Shown here: in pieces, positions 43,046-50,334 of the stretch | Position numbering within the stretch: position 1 is the stretch's first letter | Layout: every line of letters begins with the position of its first letter | Assembly (NCBI RefSeq): GCF_003264365.1 | Contig: NZ_PYAK01000010.1 | Location: 1-64,000, forward strand | Direction: 5' to 3' | DNA: 64,000 bases | Source of the DNA: Micromonospora noduli | GTDB taxonomy: Bacteria > Actinomycetota > Actinomycetes > Mycobacteriales > Micromonosporaceae | Position numbers and translations under genes: made by a program | Notes under the pieces: model-generated | Database searches by the model: none | What the model was told of the DNA's origin: nothing | The model's input: the letters and a program-made list of their open reading frames with translations, nothing else

Positions 43046-44197
43046 GTGGCGAAGACTGATTCGACGGGTTCCACATGGCGGTACCGGTGGGCGCACCGGC
43101 AGAACGTGCGGCGGGTCAGCACGTACCGCGGCGCTGAGTCGGCGTGGCGGCGACGCGACGACGAGTTACGGCGGCTGCGCGCCCTGGCCGCCGACTTCCA
43201 GGGCTCGGCGGCAGCCGGCGCCGGGCTGGCGTTGGAGTTGGCCGCCGACGAGGTGGTGCTCTGGGCACTACCCGCTGCGCAACTGGTCGAGGTGCGGCAC
43301 ACCACAGTGCTGCCCGCACCGGACCTCACTGTCGCCCCGGGAACCGGGCCACTGCGCCCGCGCCGCCCGGACGGCGTACGCGTCACCGACGCCGGCATGG
43401 CCGTGATCACCAGCCGTCGACTCGTGCTGCTCGGCGGGCGGGGCCGGCGCGACTGGGCGTACGGCCGGATAACCGGCCTGGCCCACGACCCGGCGGCACC
43501 GGTCACAGTGATCCAGGTGCTGGACCGGCGGCGTACCTCCGGGTTGTTGCTGCCCACCGCCGCCGCGGCGGACTTCCGGTTCAAGCTCACCCTGGCCTTC
43601 GCCGACGCGATCGAACAGCGCGCCGCGGTGATCGCCCAACTCGACGAGCTGATCGCCGAGCACGCCCAGCTCAAGCCGTTCCGGCCGGCCGCGGCCACCC
43701 CCGGGCAGGCCCGGCTGTCGTCGTTCGTGCCCGGTGGCCGCAGGACCATCGCGGTGGTGGCGGCCATCGCGCTGCTGGTGCCGGCGGCGCTGATCGAGTC
43801 GGACCCGTCCGACCCGACCGGTGGCGCGGAGGTCGCCGTCGCCGCCACCCCGGCGCCCACCGCCAGCGTGGCACCCGCGCTGGTCCGCCCGGCCGGCCCG
43901 GCGCTCGCGCTGAAGAACCCGCCGCCCAAGCCGACAAAGTCGCCACGCCCGTCACCCAGCGCGACCCAGGGCCCGCGCTGTGGGGCACCGGAGAACCCAC
44001 TGGGGTACGGCTTCTGTGGCGGCACGCGGATCCGTAAGCCGGCCGCCGAGGTGTGCGACTGGTTCGACTGCGTACCGCAGTTCTGGGCCGGACGCGGTTA
44101 CCTCGTGCAGTGCCGCGACGGTTCGGTGAGCCTGGCCGGCGGCCGGTCCAACGCCTGCGCCGAGCACCGAGGCGTGCGGCGGACCATCACGAAGTGA
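43046..44197 (+). CDS. membrane protein of unknown function, paralogue A
   Basis: A 383-residue protein. Residues 1-60 are basic and Trp/Arg-rich (WRYRWAHRQNVRRVSTYRGA). Residues 60-210 form a domain with VTDAGMAVITSRRLVLLGGR, like the bacterial PH-type fold of short membrane proteins. A TM helix (IAVVAAIALLVPAALI, near 235) follows, then a Pro/Ala-rich linker and a roughly 80-residue Cys-rich external part (CGAPENPLGYGFCGG, CDWFDCVPQF, LVQCRDGSVSL, NACAEH) with six Cys. GTG 43046 follows AAGGAG. It is a clear paralogue of the gene at 46948 in its cytoplasmic part, but the external ends differ. Confidence 0.7.
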   Translation: MAKTDSTGSTWRYRWAHRQNVRRVSTYRGAESAWRRRDDELRRLRALAADFQGSAAAGAGLALELAADEVVLWALPAAQLVEVRHTTVLPAPDLTVAPGTGPLRPRRPDGVRVTDAGMAVITSRRLVLLGGRGRRDWAYGRITGLAHDPAAPVTVIQVLDRRRTSGLLLPTAAAADFRFKLTLAFADAIEQRAAVIAQLDELIAEHAQLKPFRPAAATPGQARLSSFVPGGRRTIAVVAAIALLVPAALIESDPSDPTGGAEVAVAATPAPTASVAPALVRPAGPALALKNPPPKPTKSPRPSPSATQGPRCGAPENPLGYGFCGGTRIRKPAAEVCDWFDCVPQFWAGRGYLVQCRDGSVSLAGGRSNACAEHRGVRRTITK

Positions 44198-44242
44198 CCG
44201 ATTCGGGCCCTGAAGTCCGCTTCGCTCGGCCAGAATGATCGA

Positions 44243-44770
44243 GTGGAGATCCGGTCTGACGATGGCGCTCGGGTGCGGGTACGCCCCGTCGGCTACCAGC
44301 CCGGCATCGACCCGCCCGACGACCTCGACGGGGCCACGCCCGGCTGGCACGACTGGCTGCTCATCGAGGTGGACGCCCGCACCGCCGACGGCCAGACCTG
44401 GTCGCACCACTACCCGAGCCTCATGGTGGAGGAGGCCCGCGCGCTCGGCGGCTGGCTGCACGGGCAGGCCACCGCCGCACTCGGGCTGAGCGCGCCACCG
44501 GCGATGGTCCGCTTCACCGAACCCAACCTGGCCCTGCGCAGCCGGGTGCTGCGCCGCCGCCGGCTGGAGCTGATCGTGGAGTTCTCCGCGGAGTCACTGC
44601 CACCGTGGATGCGCCGCCCGTCCACAGCGATCTACCCGCTGATCCTCACCGTCTCCGCGGACGCCCTCGCCACCGCCGCCCAGCACTGGGCCGAGCACTG
44701 CGAGGCGTACCCGCCGCGGACCCGGTCGCGGTTTCCGACCCGGGGCCGGCTCCCCGACCCACTCGGCTAG
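44243..44770 (+). CDS. conserved protein of unknown function
   Basis: A 175-residue soluble protein, VEIRSDDGARVRVRPVGYQP at the start, with a pattern of alternating strands (DWLLIEVDART, VRFTEPNLALR, LELIVEFSAESLPPW) and a C-terminal helix (ALATAAQHWAEHC). No family recognised. GTG 44243 is six bases after CAGAAT (44231-44236), so it is probably leaderless. The stop at 44770 overlaps the -10 box of the next transcript (44768-44773). Confidence 0.65.
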   Translation: MEIRSDDGARVRVRPVGYQPGIDPPDDLDGATPGWHDWLLIEVDARTADGQTWSHHYPSLMVEEARALGGWLHGQATAALGLSAPPAMVRFTEPNLALRSRVLRRRRLELIVEFSAESLPPWMRRPSTAIYPLILTVSADALATAAQHWAEHCEAYPPRTRSRFPTRGRLPDPLG

Positions 44771-44895
44771 AGTGATCTTCGTCAGCCACGAGAGGAGGTG
44801 AGCCCGGTGACCACCCATCGTCATTCCTGGGCGCTCCTCTCGGCCGTCCCCCGCAGCTGACCTCTCGCGTCGGGGAGCGCCCTCCTTATCGGAGG
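44768..44895 (+). promoter_or_regulatory. putative translational attenuator of the epoxide hydrolase gene
   Basis: TAGAGT (44768-44773) is a likely -10. Three pairings can form in the leader. CGAGAGG (44789-44795) with CCTCTCG (44861-44867) hides the leader-peptide ribosome site. GGGCGCTCC (44829-44837, inside the leader frame) pairs with GGAGCGCCC (44874-44882). CCTCC (44881-44885) pairs with GGAGG (44891-44895), which is the hydrolase ribosome site. The second and third share bases, so ribosome position on the leader can decide whether the hydrolase site is free. Confidence 0.5.
44807..44860 (+). CDS. 17-residue leader peptide upstream of the epoxide hydrolase
   Basis: GTG 44807 opens the frame MTTHRHSWALLSAVPRS and stops at TGA 44858-44860. 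A very strong ribosome site, AGGAGG (44793-44798), is eight bases upstream. It lies between a TAGAGT box and the epoxide hydrolase start, within a set of competing hairpins, so it is best read as a regulatory leader peptide. Confidence 0.6.
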   Translation: MTTHRHSWALLSAVPRS

Positions 44896-44899
44896 ACCA

Positions 44900-46030
44900 A
44901 TGTCTTTATCTTCCTTCCGCATCGACGTTCCCGATGCGGTCCTCGACGACCTACGGGCCCGACTGGCCCGTACCCGATTCACCGACCGCAGCGGCAACCA
45001 GCCGTGGCAGGGCGGCGTCGACCCCGACTACCTGCGGGACCTGGTGTCCTACTGGCACGACGGATACGACTGGCGAGCCCGTGAGGCGGAACTCAACGCG
45101 TACCCCCAGCACCTGGCCGTCGTCGGCGGCCGGAAGCTGCACTTCCTGCACGTCCGGGCCACGCGCCCGGCGGGCACACCCGCGCCGTTGCCGTTGATCC
45201 TCAGCCACGGCTGGCCCAGCAGCTTCGTCGAGATGCTGCCGCTGGTCGACCGGCTGACCAGCCCCGCCGGCGGCGGTTTCGACGTGGTGGTGCCCTCGCT
45301 GCCCGGCTTCGGCTTCTCGGAGGTCCCGGACGAGCCGGTCACCCGGGCGTTGCTGGCCCGGACCCTGCACGAGCTGATGACCGACGTGCTCGGCTACGAG
45401 CGGTACGGCGCCTTCGGCGGCGACGTCGGGGGAGTGGTCACCGGCTGGCTGGGTGCCCTCTATCCGGAGCAGGTAGCCGGCATCCACATGATCCATCCAC
45501 CGTTCCCGGCCAGCTTCGACGCCCGACCACTGTCGGCGGCCGAGCAGGCGTACCTGGACGCCGAAGCCGCGTACGACGAGACCGACGGCGGCTACAGCGC
45601 CATCATGGGCACCCGCCCGGACACCCTGGCGGCGGCGCTCGCCGACTCGCCCGCCGGGCTGGCCGCCTGGCTCGTCGACAAGTACCGCGACTGGAGCGAC
45701 AACCACGGGGACCTGGCGAGCAGCATCGACACCGACACCCTGCTCACCATCATCACGCTCTACTGGGCGACCGGCACGATCGGCTCGTCGTTTCGGCAGT
45801 ACGCCGACTTCGACCACAACACGCCACGACCCGACATCACCGTGCCGGCCGCGTTCACTGTGAGCACCGAACCCTCGATGGCCAACTTCCCCCGGGAGAT
45901 CGCCGAGCGGGCCTGCACCGACATCCGGCACTGGAGCGAGCCGGGCCGGGGCGGGCACTTCATGCCGCTGGAGGAGCCGGGTCTGCTGGCCAGTGAGATG
46001 AGGCAGTTCTTCACCTCGCTGCGCCCGTAG
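44900..46030 (+). CDS. epoxide hydrolase (alpha/beta hydrolase with EHN domain)
   Basis: A 376-residue soluble epoxide hydrolase of the microsomal-like (EHN) type. The N-terminal EHN segment (FRIDVPDAVLDDLRARLART, WHDGYDWRAREAELN) precedes the hydrolase fold with oxyanion motif SHGWPSSFVEML and nucleophile Asp in GAFGGDVGGVVTG. The catalytic His is in GRGGHFMPLEEPG. Lid residues 190-290 are Tyr-rich. It opens epoxides to diols, often in detoxification or steroid/terpenoid metabolism. ATG 44900 follows GGAGGA. Expression may depend on the leader peptide upstream. Confidence 0.9.
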   Translation: MSLSSFRIDVPDAVLDDLRARLARTRFTDRSGNQPWQGGVDPDYLRDLVSYWHDGYDWRAREAELNAYPQHLAVVGGRKLHFLHVRATRPAGTPAPLPLILSHGWPSSFVEMLPLVDRLTSPAGGGFDVVVPSLPGFGFSEVPDEPVTRALLARTLHELMTDVLGYERYGAFGGDVGGVVTGWLGALYPEQVAGIHMIHPPFPASFDARPLSAAEQAYLDAEAAYDETDGGYSAIMGTRPDTLAAALADSPAGLAAWLVDKYRDWSDNHGDLASSIDTDTLLTIITLYWATGTIGSSFRQYADFDHNTPRPDITVPAAFTVSTEPSMANFPREIAERACTDIRHWSEPGRGGHFMPLEEPGLLASEMRQFFTSLRP

Positions 46031-46101
46031 TTGCTGTAGTTCGCCTTTGCTGTCCTGCCCGGCGGCTGCTCTGATTTCCCTGAGCGGCCGCCGGCGCCGG
46101 G

Positions 46102-46800
46102 CTACGCGCTGCCGAGCGACGCCTTGGCGGCGTCGATGGCGTCGGACAGTTCCTCGTTGTACGGGAAGCCGTCCTCGACAATGGCCATGTTGACCCCGCA
46201 CTCGCGCTGCCGCGCCCGCAGCAGGGTTTCCTCCACCGGGGCCACCGGGAAAGCCAGCGGGTCGAGACCTGGGGCAGGCTCCAGGTCCTGGATCTGGAGC
46301 CACTTGTTGTACTCGCCCTCGTAGACGATCAGACCGGCCTCGATGCCCCGGGTCCACTGGTCGAAGAGCGTGGCCAGGCTGGTGGCGGCACGCACCGAGT
46401 CCCACGCGTCGGGCGAGATCTCATAGCGCCAGATCTCACCCTCGTGCTCGCCCGCCAGGACGAAGGTGAAGATGGCGTACTCGAAATGGAACAGTGGCAG
46501 TTGCTGCCGCCAGGGGAACGGCGTGCCGACCGCCAGCCACAGATAGTCCAGCACGTCCGGGCCTTCCGGCCAGGACATCAGCCACCCGCCGTTGGGCAGC
46601 AACCGCCGCTCGGGCCAGCGCTGCGACTGCAACCAGGTCAGTTGCTCCGCGATGTGATCCACGCCGAAGATCCGGTGGACCACGTCCGGCGCCTGCCCGG
46701 TCGGCGACTCGTCCTGGTCGGGCCAGTCGAGGCCGGCGGCCGTCGCCGCGAGGCGATAGCCGCGTACCGCGTCGCGCAGCACGGGCATGTCATCAAGCAT
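46102..46800 (-). CDS. conserved protein of unknown function, possibly SUKH-like
   Basis: A 232-residue soluble, acidic protein rich in Trp (GGWLMSWPEGPDVLDYLWLA, GEIWRYEISPDAWDSV). The arrangement of the aromatic strand segments and FATLFDQW-like helix (LATLFDQWTRGIEAGL) resembles SMI1/KNR4 (SUKH) immunity proteins, but no diagnostic motif is certain. No toxin gene adjoins it. ATG 46800 follows GAGGAGC. It converges on the epoxide hydrolase. Confidence 0.55.
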   Translation of the reverse strand: MLDDMPVLRDAVRGYRLAATAAGLDWPDQDESPTGQAPDVVHRIFGVDHIAEQLTWLQSQRWPERRLLPNGGWLMSWPEGPDVLDYLWLAVGTPFPWRQQLPLFHFEYAIFTFVLAGEHEGEIWRYEISPDAWDSVRAATSLATLFDQWTRGIEAGLIVYEGEYNKWLQIQDLEPAPGLDPLAFPVAPVEETLLRARQRECGVNMAIVEDGFPYNEELSDAIDAAKASLGSA

Positions 46801-46947
46801 CGGGAAGCTCCTCGGCCTCAGGGGTCCTGGGCAGGCTAGCTTCGCCGCACCGACTCTGGTGTCCGTCAATACTCTCCTTTCGGGCGCAACGGGATGCATC
46901 GATCCCGGTCGCGTTGCCTGTCACGTACGTGAGCGGTTGTACCGCGT

Positions 46948-48165
46948 GTGACCGTGACCTCTGTGTCCTGCGCCCCCTGGCGGATCGCCTGGGCCGAGCG
47001 CGAGAACGAGCGCCGGCAGCGCGCGTACCGCGACGCCACCGACGCCTGGCGGCACCGCGACGACCACCTGGCCCGGCTCCGCATCGAAGCCGCCAGCTTC
47101 CTCGGGTGTACGCAGCCACGCTCCGGCCTGCCGGTGGAGCTCGACGACGACGAACTCGTCTTCCGCGTCCTCCCCGTCGCCCAGCTCGTCGAGGCCGAGG
47201 CGCGGCACATCCCCGGCCTGCCCAGGCCGGACGGCTTCTGTTCCTTCGCTGACGCTTCTTCCCAGACGCTGCCGGCGGGCCTGCGTGTCGTCGACACCGG
47301 CATGGCCGTCGTGACCAGTCGGCGAGTGGCCTTCGGTGGCCGAGAGCACCGGCGCGAGTGGCGGTACGCGGACATGGTCGGCCCCGCCCACCACCCCGAC
47401 GTGCCGGTCACCCTGCTGCCCGACCGCTGTCGACTGCAGGGGCTGCTGGTCCCGGCGAATGCCGTGGTGAACTTCCGCTTCTATCTCACAGTCGCGGCTG
47501 CCGACGATCGCGGCGCCGTCATCGCGCAGGTCGACGCGCTGCTGGCCGCGCACCGGGCCGCCCCGCCCGCGCCTCTTCTGTTGGTGGACCCCGACGACGC
47601 ACCACTGACGGCGGTACGCCCCGACCGGCGGGCGCTCGGCGCTGCCGCCGTCGCTGCCGTGGTGTTCGTGACGCTCGGCCCCGGCGCTCTGGGGCCTGGC
47701 GCGTGGGGTCCTCGCGCGCCGGTGCCCTCGGCGGAGGTCGTCGCCCTGGACGTGCCGAGGGCCGGGGCGGCCCTCGTTCCGACCGGTCCCGTCGGGCCGG
47801 TGGTGCCCAGGTCGCGGGTCGGCTCGGCCGACAGTGCGGTATGGAGCCCGCCGAATGTCCCGGCTGTACGTCCGTCGGCTGTCTCTACAGTGGAAGCCGC
47901 TGTTGCGGTGGCCCTGCCGCCGGCCGCTCCGCCGTCCGTCGCTCCCGCGCCGTCGGCCAGTTCGGTGCCGACGCCTGGTCCGGTCCCCACTGCCGACCCG
48001 CCCGCGTCGACCCTGCCGACGCCGCCCGTCGTGTCGGCCTCGCCAACGCCGACGCCGGCTGTTACGGCGACGCCTTCGCCGGATCCGGGACTGCTGGCGA
48101 TCTGCCTGGATCCTCTTCAACTGCCGTTGCTGGACCCGCTGCTCTGCCCGTCTCCGGCGCCCTGA
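46948..48165 (+). CDS. membrane protein of unknown function, paralogue B
   Basis: A 405-residue protein, paralogous to the one at 43046. Shared features are a Trp/Arg-rich start (AWRHRDDHLARLRIEAASFL), ELVFRVLPVAQLVE, and GMAVVTSRRVAFGGREHRRE through NFRFYLTVAAAD. After a TM helix (ALGAAAVAAVVFVTLGPGAL) comes a long Ser/Thr/Pro-rich extracytoplasmic stalk (about 150 residues), ending with a short Leu-rich tail containing two Cys instead of paralogue A's six-Cys domain. GTG 46948 is taken as the start; GTG-rich sequence nearby leaves a few codons of doubt. Confidence 0.68.
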   Translation: MTVTSVSCAPWRIAWAERENERRQRAYRDATDAWRHRDDHLARLRIEAASFLGCTQPRSGLPVELDDDELVFRVLPVAQLVEAEARHIPGLPRPDGFCSFADASSQTLPAGLRVVDTGMAVVTSRRVAFGGREHRREWRYADMVGPAHHPDVPVTLLPDRCRLQGLLVPANAVVNFRFYLTVAAADDRGAVIAQVDALLAAHRAAPPAPLLLVDPDDAPLTAVRPDRRALGAAAVAAVVFVTLGPGALGPGAWGPRAPVPSAEVVALDVPRAGAALVPTGPVGPVVPRSRVGSADSAVWSPPNVPAVRPSAVSTVEAAVAVALPPAAPPSVAPAPSASSVPTPGPVPTADPPASTLPTPPVVSASPTPTPAVTATPSPDPGLLAICLDPLQLPLLDPLLCPSPAP

Positions 48166-48196
48166 ACTGGGTTTTCTCTCTCCTGCCCGGCTCGGC

Positions 48197-48625
48197 TCAG
48201 TTCGTGGCGCTGAAGTCGGGGACAGTGATGGTGCCGTCCTCGGCGAGGGTGAAGCCGGGGTTCCAGGCGATCTCCCAGAGGTGACCGTCCGGGTCGGCGA
48301 AGTAGCCGGCGTAGCCGCCGTAGAAGGTTTCCCGGGCCGGCTTGGTGACCGTGGCACCGGCCTTGGTCGCGGTGGCGATGACCTCGTCGACCTCGGCTCG
48401 GGAGCGGACGTTTTGGGCCAGGGTCATCGCGCCGGTGCCCGGCCCTTCGATGCCGGCGTCGTCGGCGAGCTTGTCGCGGCCCCAGAGGACTAGTGCCAAG
48501 CCGCCGGCCTGGAAGAAGACCGTCTCCTCGACCTCCTGGCCCTGCCAGCCGAGCTGCTCGTAGAACGCCTTCGCGCGCGCTACGTCCGTGACTCCCAGGG
48601 TGATCAGACTGATCCGCTGCTCCAT
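48197..48625 (-). CDS. VOC (glyoxalase/bleomycin resistance) family protein
   Basis: A 142-residue protein with two betaalphabetabetabeta modules. Typical motifs are ISLITLGVTDVARAKAFYEQ, TVFFQAGGLALVLWG, and GYAGYFADPDGHLWEIAWNP, where the final Glu is a usual metal ligand. The His expected near the N-terminus is replaced by Thr/Leu (ISLITLG), so the metal site may be incomplete. VOC members include dioxygenases, glyoxalases and antibiotic-binding proteins; sequence does not decide. It converges on paralogue B, with 31 bases between the stops. Confidence 0.88.
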   Translation of the reverse strand: MEQRISLITLGVTDVARAKAFYEQLGWQGQEVEETVFFQAGGLALVLWGRDKLADDAGIEGPGTGAMTLAQNVRSRAEVDEVIATATKAGATVTKPARETFYGGYAGYFADPDGHLWEIAWNPGFTLAEDGTITVPDFSATN

Positions 48626-48756
48626 CCCTTCAACCTAACCCGCAGTCGGTCGGGGGCGTGGCAGGCGGCCCCGACGTTGTTGCAGCTCTAGGCGCGGCAA
48701 GAGCATCGCCGAAGTCATCGCCGACACGCGTTCGATGAAAGTTCGGGGGGAACGAT

Positions 48757-48786
48757 CCAACCCATAGCATCGGTGCTATGGGTTGG
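48757..48786 (+). promoter_or_regulatory. operator/promoter of the second higBA pair
   Basis: CCAACCCATAGCA (48757-48769) and TGCTATGGGTTGG (48774-48786) form a 13-bp perfect inverted repeat around TCGG. TAGCAT (48765-48770) inside it is the -10, and the toxin ATG (48778) lies in the right arm, so bound antitoxin would cover both. Confidence 0.7.
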
Positions 48787-49131
48787 GGTAGCGTGGAGCT
48801 GGAACCAGAGGTCCGAGACTGGCTGGAGGAACTGCCAACTGCCGACTTCGCCCGAGCGGCGTTTTACATCGATCTATTGGCTGGCCGAGGTGTGTTGCTC
48901 GGAGAGCCTCACAGCAGACAGCTCGACGGCAAGTTGCGTGAGCTGCGGTTTTATCTGGAGCGCGACGCGGTTCGCGTGACGTACTGGATAGCCTCCGACC
49001 GGAGGATCATCCTGCTCACGGTCTTTCGCAAGACGCGAATGCGGGAGGACCGGGAAGTCGAGCGGGCCCGCCGCGCATTTGAGCGGTGTGTGGCGGAGCG
49101 GCACATCGTGAACGAGGGGGCAGAGCGATGA
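48778..49131 (+). CDS. HigB/RelE-like toxin
   Basis: A 117-residue protein of the phage Gp49-like/HigB family: WLEELPTADFARAAFYIDLL, SRQLDGKLRELRFYLERDAV, RVTYWIASDRRIILLTVFRK, then the basic TRMREDREVERARRAFERC. The last two segments hold the conserved Arg/Lys residues of RelE-fold mRNA interferases. ATG 48778 is seven bases from TAGCAT and inside an inverted repeat, so the message is leaderless and autoregulated. The antitoxin start overlaps the stop (ATGA). Confidence 0.87.
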   Translation: MGWGSVELEPEVRDWLEELPTADFARAAFYIDLLAGRGVLLGEPHSRQLDGKLRELRFYLERDAVRVTYWIASDRRIILLTVFRKTRMREDREVERARRAFERCVAERHIVNEGAER

Positions 49132-49427
49132 GTGATCGCCTGGACTGGAACGACCTGCGTGAGCGCCGGATGGCGGAGCCAGGGGCAGCCGAGACCTACG
49201 AGGCCACTCGGATCGCCTTCGAGCTTGGTCAAGAGGTGCGCCACCTGCGCGAAGGGCACGGTTGGAGTCAGAGCCAGTTGGCGCGCGCTGCGGGGATGAC
49301 TCAGTCCGCGGTGGCCCGCTTCGAGGCAGGCGGGACAGTGCCGACCCTGCCGGTTCTGGAGCGGCTAGCCCGGGCCCTGGACCGAAGGCTGGACGTCAGG
49401 TTCGCCTCGAACGCGGACGCGGCCTGA
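49128..49427 (+). CDS. HigA-like XRE antitoxin
   Basis: A 99-residue XRE protein. The HTH is at about 38-92: LGQEVRHLREGHGWSQSQLA, RAAGMTQSAVARFEAGGTVP, LPVLERLARALDRRLDVRF. An N-terminal arm of 35 residues (DWNDLRERRMAEPGAAETYE) probably wraps the toxin. ATGA overlap with the toxin shows translational coupling. It is expected to bind the inverted repeat at 48757-48786. Confidence 0.87.
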   Translation: MSDRLDWNDLRERRMAEPGAAETYEATRIAFELGQEVRHLREGHGWSQSQLARAAGMTQSAVARFEAGGTVPTLPVLERLARALDRRLDVRFASNADAA

Positions 49428-49510
49428 CCGCCTCCGCCGGCCTATCGCGATCAACGCCAGACGTATTCGCGTCACGGAAGCCAACGGTCGTTGATCTAGG
49501 ATTCCAGGTC

Positions 49511-50275
49511 ATGCGGGAGTTCTTCACGGTTGAGGGCCGGAGGCTCTCGTATCTGGACTTTGGCGGTTCGGGTTCTCCCCTCCTGGCTCTACACGGGCAC
49601 TACAACGAAGCGTCGGCTTTCGCGCCGCTGGCTGAGGCGTTGGCACCGCAATGGCGGGTGATCGCGCTCGACCAGCGTGGGCATGGAGAGTCCGACCGTG
49701 CCGAAAGCTATGAGCGGGACGATTACGTTGCCGACGTCGCCGCGCTCCACCATCATCTGAAGGTCGGCCCTGCCGTGGTGCTGGGTCACTCACTGGGCGG
49801 GGTGAACGCCTACCAGTACGCCAGCCGGCACGCCGATCGGGTCACCGCGCTGATCGTCGAGGACATCGGCGCGGTCGTGGACTGCGACTGGTCGTTCACC
49901 ACCAGCCTTCCTCGCCGCGCGCCATCCCGTGATGCGCTGACCTCGGCCCTGGGCGGGGCGGCGCCCTATCTGGAGTGCTCCTTCCGTCAATGGAAGGACG
50001 GCTGGGGCTTCTCGTTCGACATCAATGACACGGTGGCGTCCCAGAAGGCGCTCAACGGTGACCACTGGACGGACTGGGTAGCGCTGACCTGCCCCACCCT
50101 TCTGATCCGCGGAACACGCAGTGACGAACTGGCGGCCGATCACGCCCGCGAGATGATCGCCCGTCGCCCCGGCCAGGCTCGGCTCGTCGAGCTGCCAGCA
50201 GGTCACGTCGTGCATCACGATGCTCAAGCACAGTTCGCCGCTACGGTCGGTGCCTTCCTGTCCGAGCTCGATTGA
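49511..50275 (+). CDS. alpha/beta hydrolase
   Basis: A 254-residue hydrolase: oxyanion region LLALHGHYNEASAF, strand-turn ALDQRGHGESDR, nucleophile Ser in VLGHSLGGVNAYQYA, acid likely in RGTRSDELAADHA, and His in AGHVVHHDAQ. Family members include esterases, dehalogenases and C-C hydrolases. ATG 49511 follows TAGGAT (49497-49502) by eight bases; the frame is open further upstream but without a good start. It stands between the second toxin-antitoxin pair and the helicase gene, to which it converges. Confidence 0.88.
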   Translation: MREFFTVEGRRLSYLDFGGSGSPLLALHGHYNEASAFAPLAEALAPQWRVIALDQRGHGESDRAESYERDDYVADVAALHHHLKVGPAVVLGHSLGGVNAYQYASRHADRVTALIVEDIGAVVDCDWSFTTSLPRRAPSRDALTSALGGAAPYLECSFRQWKDGWGFSFDINDTVASQKALNGDHWTDWVALTCPTLLIRGTRSDELAADHAREMIARRPGQARLVELPAGHVVHHDAQAQFAATVGAFLSELD

Positions 50276-50334
50276 GCCAGGGAAGTTTCGGCCCTGCCTC
50301 GTGAGCTGCGAGACGGTCGAGGTCCGCGAAGGCA

